NCBI RefSeq assembly: GCF_018524365.1
Contig: NZ_JAEKFT010000012.1
Coordinates: 1-64,000, forward strand
Direction of reading: 5' to 3'
Origin: Denitromonas iodatirespirans
GTDB taxonomy: Bacteria; Pseudomonadota; Gammaproteobacteria; Burkholderiales; Rhodocyclaceae
Length of the DNA: 64,000 bases
How positions within the stretch are numbered: the first letter of the stretch is position 1; each line of letters begins with the position of its first letter. Made by a program: the position numbers and the translations under genes. The notes below the pieces were generated by a model that was given only the letters and a program-made list of their open reading frames with translations, was not told the DNA's origin and made no database searches. Of the stretch, positions 46,688 to 57,105 are shown piece by piece.

Positions 46688-46702
46688 TTTCCCGATCGGG
46701 AA
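46688..46702. promoter_or_regulatory. hipBA operator O3
   Basis: TTTCCCGATCGGGAA again, exactly 50 bases beyond O2. The bases between operators differ, so it is not a simple tandem repeat. Confidence 0.85.
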
Positions 46703-46904
46703 GCAAAGATGAGACTTACGTCCAAATTGACTCCCAATGTGGCGCGATTATCAGAACCGCGCTACAGACCTTCTCTGAGGTCGGAGCGGGGAATGGTCAG
46801 GAGAGTGTGGAATGTGGCCCAGAACTCCCACTTTCGGTGCCTGGCGAAATCCACAGGCGTTCGAAGGAATCCGAAGCGCGTCCGGCAACTGGCGCGATCA
46901 GATA

Positions 46905-46937
46905 AGAAAAAACCCCAACCGAAAACGGTTGGGGTTT
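46905..46937 (-). terminator. tmRNA terminator
   Basis: AAACCCCAACC and GGTTGGGGTTT form an 11-bp stem around GAAAAC. On the minus strand the stem ends in a run of T residues, directly after the tmRNA 3' end. Confidence 0.9.
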
Positions 46938-46943
46938 CAGGAC

Positions 46944-47318
46944 TGGTGGAGCCGGGGGGAATCGAACCCCCGTCCGCAAGCCCTCCACAGTGAGCTCTAC
47001 ATACTTGTTCCGTCTATTTGGATTTAATCACGGGGGTTGGCCGACGGACGGGCCGTCCCGCAACGAGTTACCTTGGTTTTAGGAGTTGCGCCAAGTAACC
47101 CGACGCAACCACGAGTTCCTGTCAATGACACTGCAAGATGTGATTTTCACCCCATCATCCGACCCAGGAACCTGTCGGTGCAGCGCCCACCGGGATTAAG
47201 CGGCGAGTGCGAAACGCTTGTCGTTGGCGTTTAGTTGTTTCCAGCTGATTTACGAGGTGACTGGACCTCGGTATGCACTCAACTGCTTTGCGACCCACGT
47301 CGAAGCCAAGTCGGCCCC
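46944..47318 (-). ncRNA. ssrA: tmRNA (ssrA)
   Basis: Transfer-messenger RNA, 375 nt. On the minus strand it starts GGGGCCGACTTGGCTTCGAC (47318 downward) and ends in a tRNA-like acceptor with GGTTCGATTCC and CCA (46944). The tag frame at 47228-47196 reads ANDKRFALAA and stops at TAA; the tRNA-Ala-like part supplies the first alanine. It rescues stalled ribosomes with SmpB. The tag type ANDxRFALAA fits Betaproteobacteria. Confidence 0.97.
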
Positions 47319-47366
47319 TTGAAGTGGTAATTGGGGATCTTTTCCCAATCTTCAAGCCCTGCCAGT

Positions 47367-48029
47367 TTAGCACGACTCCAGGTTGCAAAGATCGAGGAGC
47401 GCTTCCGGAGAGTCGACGATCCAGTCCGCTCCCCAGCTGTCGATGGGGTGGTCGAGGCCGAGGTAGCCCCATGCTGCCGCTGCCGTGGGCATGCCTGCGG
47501 CTCTGCCGGCTTCGATATCACGCAGATCGTCGCCCACGTAGAGGGTGCTTGCCGGAGCGATATTGAGCTGTTCGCACGCGAACAGCAGGCTGTCCGGCGC
47601 GGGTTTGGGCCGGGGGGTGCTGTCGCCACTGACGACGCAGGCGGCGCGTGGGCCGAGCGGAAGTGCGTTCAGCAAGGGCTCGGTAAAGCGCTTGGGCTTG
47701 TTGGTGACGATGCCCCAGCGTTTTCCTCGCGCTTCAAGCGCGCAGACCAGGGTGTGGATACCGGGAAACAGGCGGGTTTGCCGGCACAGCGTCGTGCTGT
47801 AGTGCGCGAGGAAGCGCTGTGCCAGGGCGGCATAAGGCGCGGCGTCCGGCGTGAGGCCGTACCCGACCCGCAGCATGCCGCGGGTTCCGGCGGAAGTGTG
47901 TGGTCGCAGCACCTCGAGCGGAACCGGCGTTCGGCCATCCTCCTGGAGCAGCGTATTGAGCGCGGCACCGAGATCTGGCGCGGTATCGGCGAAGGTGCCG
48001 TCGAGATCGAACAGAACGGCTTCAAACAT
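47367..48029 (-). CDS. gph: Phosphoglycolate phosphatase (HAD family)
   Basis: A 220-residue HAD hydrolase. [21 protein letters not shown] is motif I with the two catalytic aspartates; [19 protein letters not shown] and [16 protein letters not shown] follow. Gph removes phosphate from 2-phosphoglycolate, which comes from DNA repair and RuBisCO. The start at 48029 (MFEAV) overlaps the end of ubiG by 8 bases; MPAVM at 48041 is also possible. The ubiG-gph order is common in Betaproteobacteria. Confidence 0.9.
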   Translation of the reverse strand: MFEAVLFDLDGTFADTAPDLGAALNTLLQEDGRTPVPLEVLRPHTSAGTRGMLRVGYGLTPDAAPYAALAQRFLAHYSTTLCRQTRLFPGIHTLVCALEARGKRWGIVTNKPKRFTEPLLNALPLGPRAACVVSGDSTPRPKPAPDSLLFACEQLNIAPASTLYVGDDLRDIEAGRAAGMPTAAAAWGYLGLDHPIDSWGADWIVDSPEALLDLCNLESC

Positions 48030-48717
48030 GACGGCGGGCATGCATCAGGTAGTTGACGTCGGTGTCCTGGCAGAGCGAATACACCTGGGTGAGCGGGTTG
48101 TAGGTCAGCCCGGTGAGATGTGCGATGTCCAGGCCGCTCGACCGGCAATGACGGGCCAACTCAGAGGGTTTGATGAACTTGGCGTAGTCGTGTGTGCCCT
48201 TGGGCAGCATCCGGAGCAGGTACTCGGCGCCAATGACCGACAGCAGGTAGGCCTTGGGGTTGCGATTGATGGTGGAGAAGAAGACATGGCCGCCAGGTTT
48301 GACGAGGGTGGCGCAGGCGCGAATGATGCTGGCCGGATCCGGGACATGCTCGAGCATCTCCAGACAGGTGACGACATCGAACTGCCCGGGCTGCTCTTGC
48401 GCCAGCGCCTCGGCACTGACGAGTCGATAGTCGATGTCGAGTCCGGATTCGTGCAGGTGGAGGCGTGCGACGCCAAGCGCTTTTTCGCCGAGGTCGATGC
48501 CGGTGACCCGTGCGCCGCGCTCGGCCATGCCCTCCGACAGGAGACCGCCGCCGCAGCCGATGTCGAGCACGGTTTGGCCATTCAGGGGGCAAAGGCTGTC
48601 GATCCAGTCCAGACGCAGCGGGTTGATCTCGTGAAGCGGGCGAAACTCCGACTCGGGATCCCACCAACGATGGGCCATGTCAGCGAATTTCTGGAGTTCG
48701 GAAGGATCTGCATTCAT
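48022..48717 (-). CDS. ubiG: Ubiquinone 3-O-methyltransferase
   Basis: A 231-residue SAM-dependent methyltransferase that makes the two O-methylations of ubiquinone. [26 protein letters not shown] is the UbiG lead-in and [13 protein letters not shown] is the SAM motif. [20 protein letters not shown] is a late family signature. It is followed by the overlapping gph. Confidence 0.95.
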   Translation of the reverse strand: MNADPSELQKFADMAHRWWDPESEFRPLHEINPLRLDWIDSLCPLNGQTVLDIGCGGGLLSEGMAERGARVTGIDLGEKALGVARLHLHESGLDIDYRLVSAEALAQEQPGQFDVVTCLEMLEHVPDPASIIRACATLVKPGGHVFFSTINRNPKAYLLSVIGAEYLLRMLPKGTHDYAKFIKPSELARHCRSSGLDIAHLTGLTYNPLTQVYSLCQDTDVNYLMHARRHV

Positions 48718-48765
48718 GGTGTGCGAAAGGCGGCATTAAGGGTGGCGGGAAGATAGCATGAAAAG

Positions 48766-48793
48766 AAAAAGCCCCGCGCTGGCGGGGCTTTTT
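48766..48793. terminator. Bidirectional-looking terminator after ompA
   Basis: AAAAAGCCCCGC (48766-48777) and GCGGGGCTTTTT (48782-48793) form a perfect 12-bp stem with a 4-base loop, with T runs on either strand. It ends ompA on the minus strand. Confidence 0.9.
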
Positions 48794-48814
48794 CCATCGA
48801 GAGCGGATCAGCGA

Positions 48815-49519
48815 TTACTTGGAGCCGATCACTTCGATTTCAACGCGGCGGTCCGGCTGCAGGCACTCGATCAGGGCCTTGCGGCTCTTCTGGTTGCAAC
48901 CCTTGGTCACCGGCTGGGACTCGCCCTTGCCTTCGGTGTACACACGGTTGGCTTCGACGCCCTTGCTCACCAGATACTGCTTGACGGCAGCAGCACGCTT
49001 CTCGGACAGCTTCTGGTTGTAGGAAGCGGAACCCAGGCGGTCGGTGTGACCCACGGCCAGGATGACTTCCAGTTTCAGCGCGCCGGCTTCGGCCGCCAGT
49101 TTGTCCAGCTTGGCCATGCCTTCCGGCTTCAGGACGGCTTTGTCGAAGTCGAAGAGGGTGTCAGCAGCCAGCTTGACCTTCTCGGCGGAGGGCTTCGGTG
49201 CGGGTGCCGGTGCGGCCATCGGCTTGGCGACTGCCATCGGGGCCGCGCACTTGTCTTTCGGGACGATGTCGCTGTCGCAGCTGCAGCCGACCGGGAATTC
49301 GCCGGCGAGCACGCTGGAGGCCGCGGCCGGGCTCCAGTAGCCGGTGCGCCAGCACAGGCCTGCGCCGCTGGTGGCGACGACGTTGCGACCGTCGATCACA
49401 TAAGGAATGTCGCCCTGGCCGGTCACCTTGACATCGGCGGCAATCGCAGCAGTGGCGGAGACACCAAGGGCAGCAGCCGCAGCCGCCATGATGAGATGCT
49501 TTTTCAGTTGTTTGATCAT
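48815..49519 (-). CDS. OmpA-family outer membrane protein
   Basis: A 234-residue protein with a signal peptide (ending near AAIAA), a short central linker of Pro, Ala and Lys, and a C-terminal OmpA peptidoglycan-binding domain (FDFDKAVLKPEGMAKLDKLA, VGHTDRLGSASYNQKLSEKRA). The N-terminal region is too short for an 8-strand barrel, so it is a small, periplasm-facing OmpA relative. GAGGAA precedes the ATG at 49519. Two cysteines near the end (GCNQ, IECLQP) may form a disulfide, as in OmpA. Confidence 0.9.
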   Translation of the reverse strand: MIKQLKKHLIMAAAAAALGVSATAAIAADVKVTGQGDIPYVIDGRNVVATSGAGLCWRTGYWSPAAASSVLAGEFPVGCSCDSDIVPKDKCAAPMAVAKPMAAPAPAPKPSAEKVKLAADTLFDFDKAVLKPEGMAKLDKLAAEAGALKLEVILAVGHTDRLGSASYNQKLSEKRAAAVKQYLVSKGVEANRVYTEGKGESQPVTKGCNQKSRKALIECLQPDRRVEIEVIGSK

Positions 49520-49578
49520 ATGTTCCTCGTCACAGGGCAATGTTGAACGGTGAAAGTTCCGTGGTCTTCGTCACGGTA

Positions 49579-50904
49579 CTAGTCGAATCGACTACCGAGC
49601 TTATTCTGCCATACGCGTGCAAGGCCGAGCAATTCGCTGTCGGCTTTTTGCAACACTTGTTTGCCCAATACGCGCGCCTGTCCGGCGATCCAGACATCTG
49701 ACACGTGTTCGCGGCCCGCGCAATATACAAGATGGGACACGGGGTCGAAGCAGGGTTGTGTTTCAAATGGTGACAGATCGACCGCGCACAGATCGGCCCA
49801 TTTTCCGCTTTCGAGACTGCCGATTTCATTTTCCATGCCCAGGGCGCGTGCGCCGTCGAGCGTGGCCATGCGCAGCGCCGTGGCGGCGGGCACGGCGGCG
49901 GCGTCGAGGGTGCTGACTTTGGCCAGCAGGGCGGCCATCCGCATTTCTTGGAAGATGTCGAGTCGATTATTGCTGGCCGCGCCGTCGGTGCCGAGGCCGA
50001 CGGTGACACCGTGATTCAACGCGGCAGCGACTGGGGCGATGCCGGAGGCGAGTTTCATGTTGGAGGTCGGGCAGTGCGCAATGGCGGCACCGTGGCGGGC
50101 GAGGGTCTGGATTTCGGCCGGCGTCAGATGCACGGCGTGCACGCCGATGAGCTGACTGTCGACCACCCCCAGGCGGGCCAGCCGCTCCAAGGGGCGCTCA
50201 CCGTATTGTTTGAGGCTGTCTTCGATTTCCTGGGCGGTTTCGTGGATGTGGATGTGAATCGGCAGATCCAGTTCGTTGGCGAGGCTGACGATCCGCTGGA
50301 ACGTGGTGTCGGATACGGTGTAGGGCGCATGGGGCGCCAGGGTGAAACGCAGCAGTGGATGGCCGCGCCAGGCGTCTCGGGCGGCGAGGCCCTTGCTGAG
50401 ATATTCGTCGGCGCTGGCGGCGTAAGGGGTCGGGAAATCGATGGTGGTGATGCCGATTACGCTGCGCATGCCCATGAGGTCGAAGGCTTCGGCGGCGGCG
50501 GCGGGGTGGAAATACATTTCGTTGCAGGTGGTGATGCCGCCACGCAACATTTCGGCGGCGGCCAGCAGGGTGCCGTCACGCACGAAGGCCGAGCTGATGT
50601 GTTTTGCCTCGGTCGGCCAAATGGCGGTCTGGAGCCAGGCCATGAGCGGGAGGTCGTCGGCGATGCCGCGCATGAGCGTCATGGCGGCATGGGTGTGCAG
50701 ATTGATCAGGCCTGGCAACAGCGCGTGGTCGGGCAGCTGCTTTTCGGTGTGGGCGTGAAAGCGCTCCCGGGCGATATCGGTCGGCACGATGTCGACAATG
50801 CGGCCGTCGCGCACGGCGACGCTGTGGCGGGGGAGGACGGTGTTTCCGGCGTCGACCGGAATCACCCATCGGGCACTGATCAGCAGGTCGATCGGTTCGC
50901 TCAT
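49579..50904 (-). CDS. TRZ/ATZ-family amidohydrolase (MtaD-like deaminase)
   Basis: A 441-residue metal-dependent hydrolase. LHTHAAMTLMRG carries the HxH zinc ligands; HAPYTVSDTTF, HIHETAQEIEDS, HCPTSNMKLASGIAP and LGTDGAASNNRLDIFQEMR match the 5-methylthioadenosine / S-adenosylhomocysteine deaminase branch. The start at 50904 has GAGTCTC-type sequence and no clear strong ribosome site. It may belong to salvage of SAM by-products. ubiG, a SAM user, is nearby on the same strand. Confidence 0.85.
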   Translation of the reverse strand: MSEPIDLLISARWVIPVDAGNTVLPRHSVAVRDGRIVDIVPTDIARERFHAHTEKQLPDHALLPGLINLHTHAAMTLMRGIADDLPLMAWLQTAIWPTEAKHISSAFVRDGTLLAAAEMLRGGITTCNEMYFHPAAAAEAFDLMGMRSVIGITTIDFPTPYAASADEYLSKGLAARDAWRGHPLLRFTLAPHAPYTVSDTTFQRIVSLANELDLPIHIHIHETAQEIEDSLKQYGERPLERLARLGVVDSQLIGVHAVHLTPAEIQTLARHGAAIAHCPTSNMKLASGIAPVAAALNHGVTVGLGTDGAASNNRLDIFQEMRMAALLAKVSTLDAAAVPAATALRMATLDGARALGMENEIGSLESGKWADLCAVDLSPFETQPCFDPVSHLVYCAGREHVSDVWIAGQARVLGKQVLQKADSELLGLARVWQNKLGSRFD

Positions 50905-51105
50905 GGGTTGGGAGACTCTGACAGTAGCGGAGGGAACCGGCATTCAAGCCCGTGGCTCGGCAAAGATCAAGCGGGCGCGATGGCGCGGGGCGCCGGAAGC
51001 GGCTCGAGGCGGTTGCGGCGCGACCGTCCGGGCGCAAGTTTGAGGGATGCGACGTGGTAATATTCCCCTCTTTTGAACGCCGCCTTTTCAGGCATGCCGA
51101 CAGCC

Positions 51106-53769
51106 ATGGATCAATTCGCCAAAGAGACCCTTCCGATCAGCCTTGAGGAAGAGATGCGTCATGCCTATCTCGACTACGCGATGAGCGTGATCGTGGGGCG
51201 GGCGCTGCCAGATGTGAGGGACGGTCTCAAGCCGGTGCACCGGCGTGTGCTGTTTGCCATGCACGAGGCCAACAATGCGTGGAACCGGCCCTATGTGAAG
51301 TGTGCGCGGGTGGTCGGTGAGGTGATGGGTAAGTACCACCCGCACGGCGACTCGGCCATTTACGACACGCTGGTGCGCATGGCGCAGAACTTCTCGCTGC
51401 GCTACATGCTGGTGGACGGCCAGGGCAACTTCGGTTCCATCGACGGCGACAACGCGGCGGCGATGCGTTACACCGAGTGCCGCCAGGCACGTGTGGCCAG
51501 CGAGCTACTGTCGGACATCGACAAGGAAACGGTCAACTTCGTTCCCAACTACGACGGCAAGGAGCGCGAGCCGGCGGTGTTGCCGGCGCGGATCCCGAAC
51601 CTGCTGATCAATGGCTCGTCGGGCATCGCGGTGGGCATGGCGACCAATATCCCGCCGCACAACCTGCGCGAGGTGATCGATGCCTGCCTGCTGCTGCTCA
51701 ATGCGCCGGACACCGACATCGAGGAGCTGATCCGCATCGTCAAGGCGCCGGACTTCCCGACTGCGGGCCTGATCTACGGCCTGTCGGGCGTGCATGACGG
51801 CTACCGCACCGGCCGCGGCCGGGTGGTGATGCGGGCGCGCACCCATTTCGAGGATCTGGAGCGCGGCAACCGTCAGGCGATCATCGTCGACGAGATGCCC
51901 TACCAGGTGAACAAGCGCGCCTTGCTCGAGCGCATTGCCGAACTGGTGAACGAGAAGAAGATCGACGGTATCTCGGAGATCCGCGACGAGTCCGACAAAT
52001 CCGGCATGCGGGTGGTGATCGAGCTCAAGCGCGGCGAAGTGCCCGAGGTCGTGCTCAACAACCTGTTCAAGCAGACGCAGTTGCAGGACACCTTCGGCAT
52101 GAACATGGTGGCGCTGGTCGATGGCCGCCCCAAGGTGCTCAACCTGCACCAGATGCTCGACTGCTTCCTGCAGCACCGGCGCGAGGTCGTCACCCGCCGC
52201 ACCATCTATGAACTGCGCAAGGCGCGCGAGCGTGGCCATGTGCTCGAAGGTCTGGCGGTGGCGCTGTCGAATGTCGACGAGGTGATCGCGCTGATCAAGG
52301 CGGCGCCGACGCCGGCCGACGCCAAAGAGGGCCTGATGACGCGTATCTGGCGCTCGCCGCTGGTCGAGGAGATGCTCGCCCGTGCCGTGGCCGATCGCGA
52401 AGCCTTCCGCCCGGCGGGCCTGCCGGCCGAGTTCGGCCTGCTCGACGACGGCTACCGCCTCTCCGAAGCGCAGGCTCAGGCGATCCTCGAATTGCGCCTA
52501 CAGCGCCTGACCGGGCTGGAGCAGGACAAGATCGTGGCCGAGTACCGCGAGGTGATGGAAACCATCGCCGACCTGCTCGACATCCTGGCGCGCCCGGAGC
52601 GGGTGACCGCCATCATCGGCGAGGAACTGGCGGCGATCCGCGAGCAGTATGGCGACGAGCGCCGCTCCGAGGTCGTGCTCGACACTGCCGACATCAATAT
52701 AGAAGACCTGATTGCGCCCGAAGACATGGTGGTGACCTTGTCGCACACCGGCTACTTCAAGCGCCAGCGCCTGGCCGACTACCGCGCCCAGCGCCGCGGC
52801 GGCCGCGGCAAGCAGGCCACGGCGATGAAAGACGACGACTTCATCGACCGCCTGTTCGTGGCCAACACCCACGACACCATCATGTGCTTCTCGAACCGCG
52901 GCCGCGCCTACTGGCTCAAGGTGTACGAGGTGCCCGAAGGCACGCGCAACTCGCGCGGCAAGCCGATCGTGAACCTGTTCCCGCTGTTCGAGGGCGAAAA
53001 GATCACCGCGGTGCTGCCGGTCAAGGCTTTCGACGAGGACCACTTCGTCTTCATGGCGACCTCGCGCGGCACGGTCAAGAAGACCCCGCTGTCCGATTTC
53101 TCCAACCCGCGCAAGGCCGGCATCATCGCCGTGGGGCTGGACGAAGACGACTACCTGATCGGCGTGGCGATCACCGACGGCCAATGCGACGTGATGCTGT
53201 TCTCCGATGCCGGCAAGGCGGTGCGCTTTGCCGAGACCGACGTGCGCCCGATGGGCCGCACGGCGCGCGGGGTGCGCGGCATGATGCTCGAATCCGGTCA
53301 GCAGGTGATCAGCATGCTGGTGGCCGACGACGAGAGCTGGTCGGTGCTCACCGCCACCGTCAATGGCTACGGCAAGCGCACCCCGATCAGCGAATACACC
53401 CGCCACGGCCGCGGCACCAAGGGCATGATCGCCATCCAGTCGTCCGAGCGCAACGGCAAGCTGGTCGGCGCGGTGCTGGTCAAGCCGGAGAACGAGATCA
53501 TGCTGATCTCGACCGGTGGCGTGCTGATCCGCACCAAGGTCGAACATATCCGCGAAATGGGCCGTTCGACCCAGGGCGTGACGCTGATCTCGCTCGACGA
53601 CGGCACCCACTTGGCCGGTATCGAGCCGGTGGCCGAGACCGAGGATGAAGACGAATTCCTCGAAGACAGCATCGCGACCGCCGAAGGGGAGGGCATGGTG
53701 GCCGATGTGCCGCCCCCGGCCGGCGAGGCGGATGCCTCGGAAGACGAAACTCCCGACGGAGCCGAATGA
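51106..53769 (+). CDS. gyrA: DNA gyrase subunit A
   Basis: An 887-residue Gyr[18 protein letters not shown] is the usual betaproteobacterial opening, so the ATG at 51106 is chosen over earlier starts. Numbering then agrees with E. coli: S83, D87 ([10 protein letters not shown]) and catalytic Y122 (AAMRYTE). S83 and D87 are wild-type, so no common quinolone-resistance change is present there. The GyrA box reads QRRGGRG. The tail is acidic. It overlaps serC by 4 bases. Confidence 0.97.
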   Translation: MDQFAKETLPISLEEEMRHAYLDYAMSVIVGRALPDVRDGLKPVHRRVLFAMHEANNAWNRPYVKCARVVGEVMGKYHPHGDSAIYDTLVRMAQNFSLRYMLVDGQGNFGSIDGDNAAAMRYTECRQARVASELLSDIDKETVNFVPNYDGKEREPAVLPARIPNLLINGSSGIAVGMATNIPPHNLREVIDACLLLLNAPDTDIEELIRIVKAPDFPTAGLIYGLSGVHDGYRTGRGRVVMRARTHFEDLERGNRQAIIVDEMPYQVNKRALLERIAELVNEKKIDGISEIRDESDKSGMRVVIELKRGEVPEVVLNNLFKQTQLQDTFGMNMVALVDGRPKVLNLHQMLDCFLQHRREVVTRRTIYELRKARERGHVLEGLAVALSNVDEVIALIKAAPTPADAKEGLMTRIWRSPLVEEMLARAVADREAFRPAGLPAEFGLLDDGYRLSEAQAQAILELRLQRLTGLEQDKIVAEYREVMETIADLLDILARPERVTAIIGEELAAIREQYGDERRSEVVLDTADINIEDLIAPEDMVVTLSHTGYFKRQRLADYRAQRRGGRGKQATAMKDDDFIDRLFVANTHDTIMCFSNRGRAYWLKVYEVPEGTRNSRGKPIVNLFPLFEGEKITAVLPVKAFDEDHFVFMATSRGTVKKTPLSDFSNPRKAGIIAVGLDEDDYLIGVAITDGQCDVMLFSDAGKAVRFAETDVRPMGRTARGVRGMMLESGQQVISMLVADDESWSVLTATVNGYGKRTPISEYTRHGRGTKGMIAIQSSERNGKLVGAVLVKPENEIMLISTGGVLIRTKVEHIREMGRSTQGVTLISLDDGTHLAGIEPVAETEDEDEFLEDSIATAEGEGMVADVPPPAGEADASEDETPDGAE

Positions 53770-54866
53770 TGTCGCGTGTGTTCAATTTCAGCCCCGGTCC
53801 TGCGGCGCTGCCGGAATCGGTGCTGCGCCGTGCCGCCGAGGAGATGCTCGACTGGCACGGCACAGGCGTCAGCGTGATGGAGATGAGCCATCGCAGCCCG
53901 GCCTTCCAGTCGATCTACGAGCAGGCCGAAGCCGACCTGCGCGAGCTGCTGGCGGTGCCGCCCAACTACCGCATCCTGTTCATGCAGGGCGGGGCGATCG
54001 CCGAGAACGCGCTGGTGCCGATGAACCTGCTGGGCGACAAGCGCGGCGCGGATTACATCGTGACAGGCGCGTGGTCGAACAAGTCGCAGAAGGAAGCGCG
54101 GCGCTATTGCGAGGTGAACATCGCTGCTTCGACCGAAGCGTCCGGCTTCAACACCGTGCCGGCGATGCAAGACTGGCAATTGTCGGCCGACCCCGCCTAT
54201 CTGTTCGTCTGCACCAACGAGACCATCGACGGCGTGGAGTTCGGCTTCGATCCCGATCTGCGCGAGATCGGTCGTGGCGAGGTGCCGGTGGTGGCGGATG
54301 TGTCCTCGCACATCCTGTCGCGCAAGGTGGATGTTTCCCGCTACGGCGTACTGTTCGGCGGCGCGCAGAAGAACATCGGACCGGCCGGTCTGACCATCGT
54401 CATCGTGCGTGAGGACTTGCTCGGCCGTGCCCACAAGGATTGCCCGACCGCCTTCGACTACAAGCTCGTGGCCGACAACAACTCGATGTACAACACGCCG
54501 CCGACCTACGCTATCTATATCGCCGGGCTGGTGTTTCAGTGGTTGCGTGCCCACGGCGGGGTTGAATCCATCGAGGGGATCAACCGGGAAAAAGCCGCGC
54601 GCCTGTACGACTTCATCGACCAGAGCGCCTTCTACGAGAACCGGGTCGATCCGCGCTATCGCTCGCGCATGAACGTGCCTTTCTTCCTCGCCGACGAGTC
54701 GCTCAATGCCGCCTTCCTCGCGCAAAGTGCGGCGGCCGGTCTGGTGCAGCTGAAAGGGCACAAGTCGGTGGGCGGCATGCGCGCTTCCATTTACAACGCG
54801 ATGCCGCTGGCCGGCGTCGAGGCATTGGTCGATTTCATGCGGGACTTTGAAAGGCGGAACGGGTGA
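53766..54866 (+). CDS. serC: Phosphoserine aminotransferase
   Basis: A 366-residue PLP enzyme that makes 3-phosphoserine (and acts in pyridoxal-phosphate synthesis). [16 protein letters not shown] opens it, [20 protein letters not shown] follows, and the PLP lysine is in [15 protein letters not shown]. The start overlaps gyrA (ATGATG); the second ATG at 53769 is equally possible. Confidence 0.96.
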   Translation: MMSRVFNFSPGPAALPESVLRRAAEEMLDWHGTGVSVMEMSHRSPAFQSIYEQAEADLRELLAVPPNYRILFMQGGAIAENALVPMNLLGDKRGADYIVTGAWSNKSQKEARRYCEVNIAASTEASGFNTVPAMQDWQLSADPAYLFVCTNETIDGVEFGFDPDLREIGRGEVPVVADVSSHILSRKVDVSRYGVLFGGAQKNIGPAGLTIVIVREDLLGRAHKDCPTAFDYKLVADNNSMYNTPPTYAIYIAGLVFQWLRAHGGVESIEGINREKAARLYDFIDQSAFYENRVDPRYRSRMNVPFFLADESLNAAFLAQSAAAGLVQLKGHKSVGGMRASIYNAMPLAGVEALVDFMRDFERRNG

Positions 54867-55948
54867 TGGCTGACGGGATGAGCGAAGAGCAGGAACTGCT
54901 CAAGCTGCGTAACGAGATCGATGCAATCGACGACCAGCTGCTGGCCAGCATCTCGCGCCGCGGCCAGCTGGCGCAGCGCGTGGGCGAGATCAAACAGGGC
55001 AACATCTACCGCCCCGAGCGCGAGGCCCAGGTGCTGCGCCGGCTGGCCGATCAGAACCCCGGCCCGCTGCCGTCGGTGGCGGTGCAGCGTATCTTCCGCG
55101 AGCTGATGTCAGCCTGCCTGGCGCTCGAGCAACCGCTCAAGGTGGCCTATCTCGGGCCCGCCGGCACCTTCTCCGAGAGTGCCTCGCGCAAGCATTTCGG
55201 CAGCGCGCCGACCTTCATGCCGATGCTGGCCATCGACGACGTCTTCCGTTCGGTCGAGGCTGGTAGCGTCGACTACGGCGTGGTGCCGGTGGAGAACTCC
55301 ACCGAAGGCGCTATCGGCCGCACGCTCGATCTGCTGCTGCTCAACCCGCTCAAGATCTGCGGCGAGGTCAAGCTGCGCATTCATCAACACCTGATGTCCA
55401 AGGCCGACGGTCTGGGCGCGGCGCGGCGCGTGTATTCGCATGCGCAGAGCCTGGCGCAGTGCCAGGAGTGGCTGAACCGCAATCTGCCATCGCTGCCGCG
55501 GGTACCGGTGGCGAGCAACGCCGAGGCGGCCCGGCTGGCGGCGGAAGACCCCGAGTCGGTGGCCATTGCCGGCGAAGCGGCGGCCGAGTTGTATGGCCTC
55601 AACATCCTGGCCGGCAACATTGAAGACGACCCCAACAACACCACGCGCTTCCTGGTCATTTGCCAGCACGACGCCGGCCCCTCGGGCAAGGACAAGACCT
55701 CGCTGGTGTGCTCCACGCCCAACCGTGCCGGCGCCATGCACCGCCTGCTCCAGCCCCTGGCCGAGCATGGCGTGAGCATGACCAAGCTGCAGTCGCGGCC
55801 GGCGCGTTCGGGCTTGTGGGAGTATGTGTACTACATCGATTTCGAAGGCCATCAGAGCGAGCCCAAGGTGATCGCGGCGCTGGCCGATCTTGAGCACAAC
55901 GCGAGTTTCGTGAAAGTGCTGGGCTCGTATCCGGTGGCCGCCCTATAA
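54866..55948 (+). CDS. pheA: Bifunctional chorismate mutase / prephenate dehydratase
   Basis: A 360-residue P-protein for phenylalanine. Chorismate mutase lies at 5-95 (LRNEIDAIDDQLLASISRRGQLA). Prephenate dehydratase follows (VAYLGPAGTFSESASRKHF, then VPVENSTEGAIGRTLDLL, NNTTRFLVI). The ACT domain comes last (SLVCSTPNRAGAMHRLLQPL). The start overlaps the serC stop by 1 base. Confidence 0.96.
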   Translation: MADGMSEEQELLKLRNEIDAIDDQLLASISRRGQLAQRVGEIKQGNIYRPEREAQVLRRLADQNPGPLPSVAVQRIFRELMSACLALEQPLKVAYLGPAGTFSESASRKHFGSAPTFMPMLAIDDVFRSVEAGSVDYGVVPVENSTEGAIGRTLDLLLLNPLKICGEVKLRIHQHLMSKADGLGAARRVYSHAQSLAQCQEWLNRNLPSLPRVPVASNAEAARLAAEDPESVAIAGEAAAELYGLNILAGNIEDDPNNTTRFLVICQHDAGPSGKDKTSLVCSTPNRAGAMHRLLQPLAEHGVSMTKLQSRPARSGLWEYVYYIDFEGHQSEPKVIAALADLEHNASFVKVLGSYPVAAL

Positions 55949-56004
55949 GGCCCGCCGTCGAGACCTGGACACACAGAGACACGACGCAGCAAGGAAACCT
56001 CGCC

Positions 56005-57105
56005 ATGTCGATCGCCGAGCAGGCACCGGCCTACATTCGAGCCATTTCTCCCTACCAGCCGGGCAAGCCGATATCTGAACTGGCGCGCGACATGGGCCTG
56101 GTCGAGGCGAGCATCGTCAAGCTCGCCTCCAACGAGAACCCGCTGGGCATCAGCCCCAAGGCCAAGGAGGCGATCGCCCGCGCCGTGCAGGATCTGGCGC
56201 GCTACCCCGACGGCAACGGCTTTGAACTCAAGGCGGCGCTGTCCGAGCGCACCGGCGTGCCGATGAGCGGCATCGTGCTCGGCAACGGCTCCAACGACGT
56301 GCTCGAACTGGTGGCCCGCACCTTCCTTACGCCGGGCGCCGAAGCGGTGCTGTCGCAGCATGCCTTCGCCGTCTATCCGCTGGCCACCATGGCCGTCGGT
56401 GCCAAACCGGTGGTCGTGCCGGCCAAGGATTTCGGCCATGATCTCGATGCCATGGCAGCCGCCGTCACCGACAAGACTGGCGTGGTGTTTATCGCCAACC
56501 CGAACAATCCGACCGGCAGCTTCCTGCCCGGAGACCGACTCCAAGCCTTTCTCGAAAAGATGCCCGAGCGGGTGCTGGTGGTGCTGGACGAGGCCTACAC
56601 CGAATACCTGCCCGATGCCGATCGCTATGACGCCATCGGCTGGCTGACGCGCTTCCCCAACCTGCTGGTGACGCGCACCTTCTCCAAGGCCTACGGGCTG
56701 GCCGGTCTGAGGGTCGGCTACGGGCTGGGCGATGCGGGCGTGGTCGATCTGCTCAACCGGGTGCGTCAGCCGTTCAACGTCAACAGCCTGGCGCTGGCCG
56801 CGGCGACGGCGGCGCTTGGCGATGAAGAGTTCCTCGCCAAGAGCGCCGCGCTCAATCAACGCGGCATGAACCAACTCACCCGCGCCTTCGAGGCGATGTC
56901 GCTCAGTTGGCTCCCCTCCTGGGGCAACTTCGTCACCGTCAAGGTGGGCGACGGCGACACGGTCTATCGCGCACTGCTCGCCGAGGGGGTGATCGTGCGG
57001 CCGATCGCAAGCTACGGCATGCCCGAATGGCTGCGCGTGTCGATCGGCCTGCCCGAAGAAAACGCGCGCTTCATCGACGCCCTCAAGCGGGTTCTGGTCG
57101 GATGA
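56005..57105 (+). CDS. hisC: Histidinol-phosphate / aromatic aminotransferase
   Basis: A 366-residue PLP enzyme of the HisC family. KLASNENPLGISPKA, FIANPNNPTGSFLP, VVLDEAYTEYLP and the PLP lysine in TFSKAYGLAGLRVGYGLG fit. Between pheA and tyrA it probably also serves tyrosine and phenylalanine synthesis. AAGGAAACC precedes the ATG. It overlaps tyrA by 4 bases. Confidence 0.93.
   Translation: MSIAEQAPAYIRAISPYQPGKPISELARDMGLVEASIVKLASNENPLGISPKAKEAIARAVQDLARYPDGNGFELKAALSERTGVPMSGIVLGNGSNDVLELVARTFLTPGAEAVLSQHAFAVYPLATMAVGAKPVVVPAKDFGHDLDAMAAAVTDKTGVVFIANPNNPTGSFLPGDRLQAFLEKMPERVLVVLDEAYTEYLPDADRYDAIGWLTRFPNLLVTRTFSKAYGLAGLRVGYGLGDAGVVDLLNRVRQPFNVNSLALAAATAALGDEEFLAKSAALNQRGMNQLTRAFEAMSLSWLPSWGNFVTVKVGDGDTVYRALLAEGVIVRPIASYGMPEWLRVSIGLPEENARFIDALKRVLVG

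Noticed and set aside
46624-46993. Small ORFs across the hip operators and the tmRNA 3' end
   Set aside because: They overlap the repeated operators and the structured tmRNA and its terminator.
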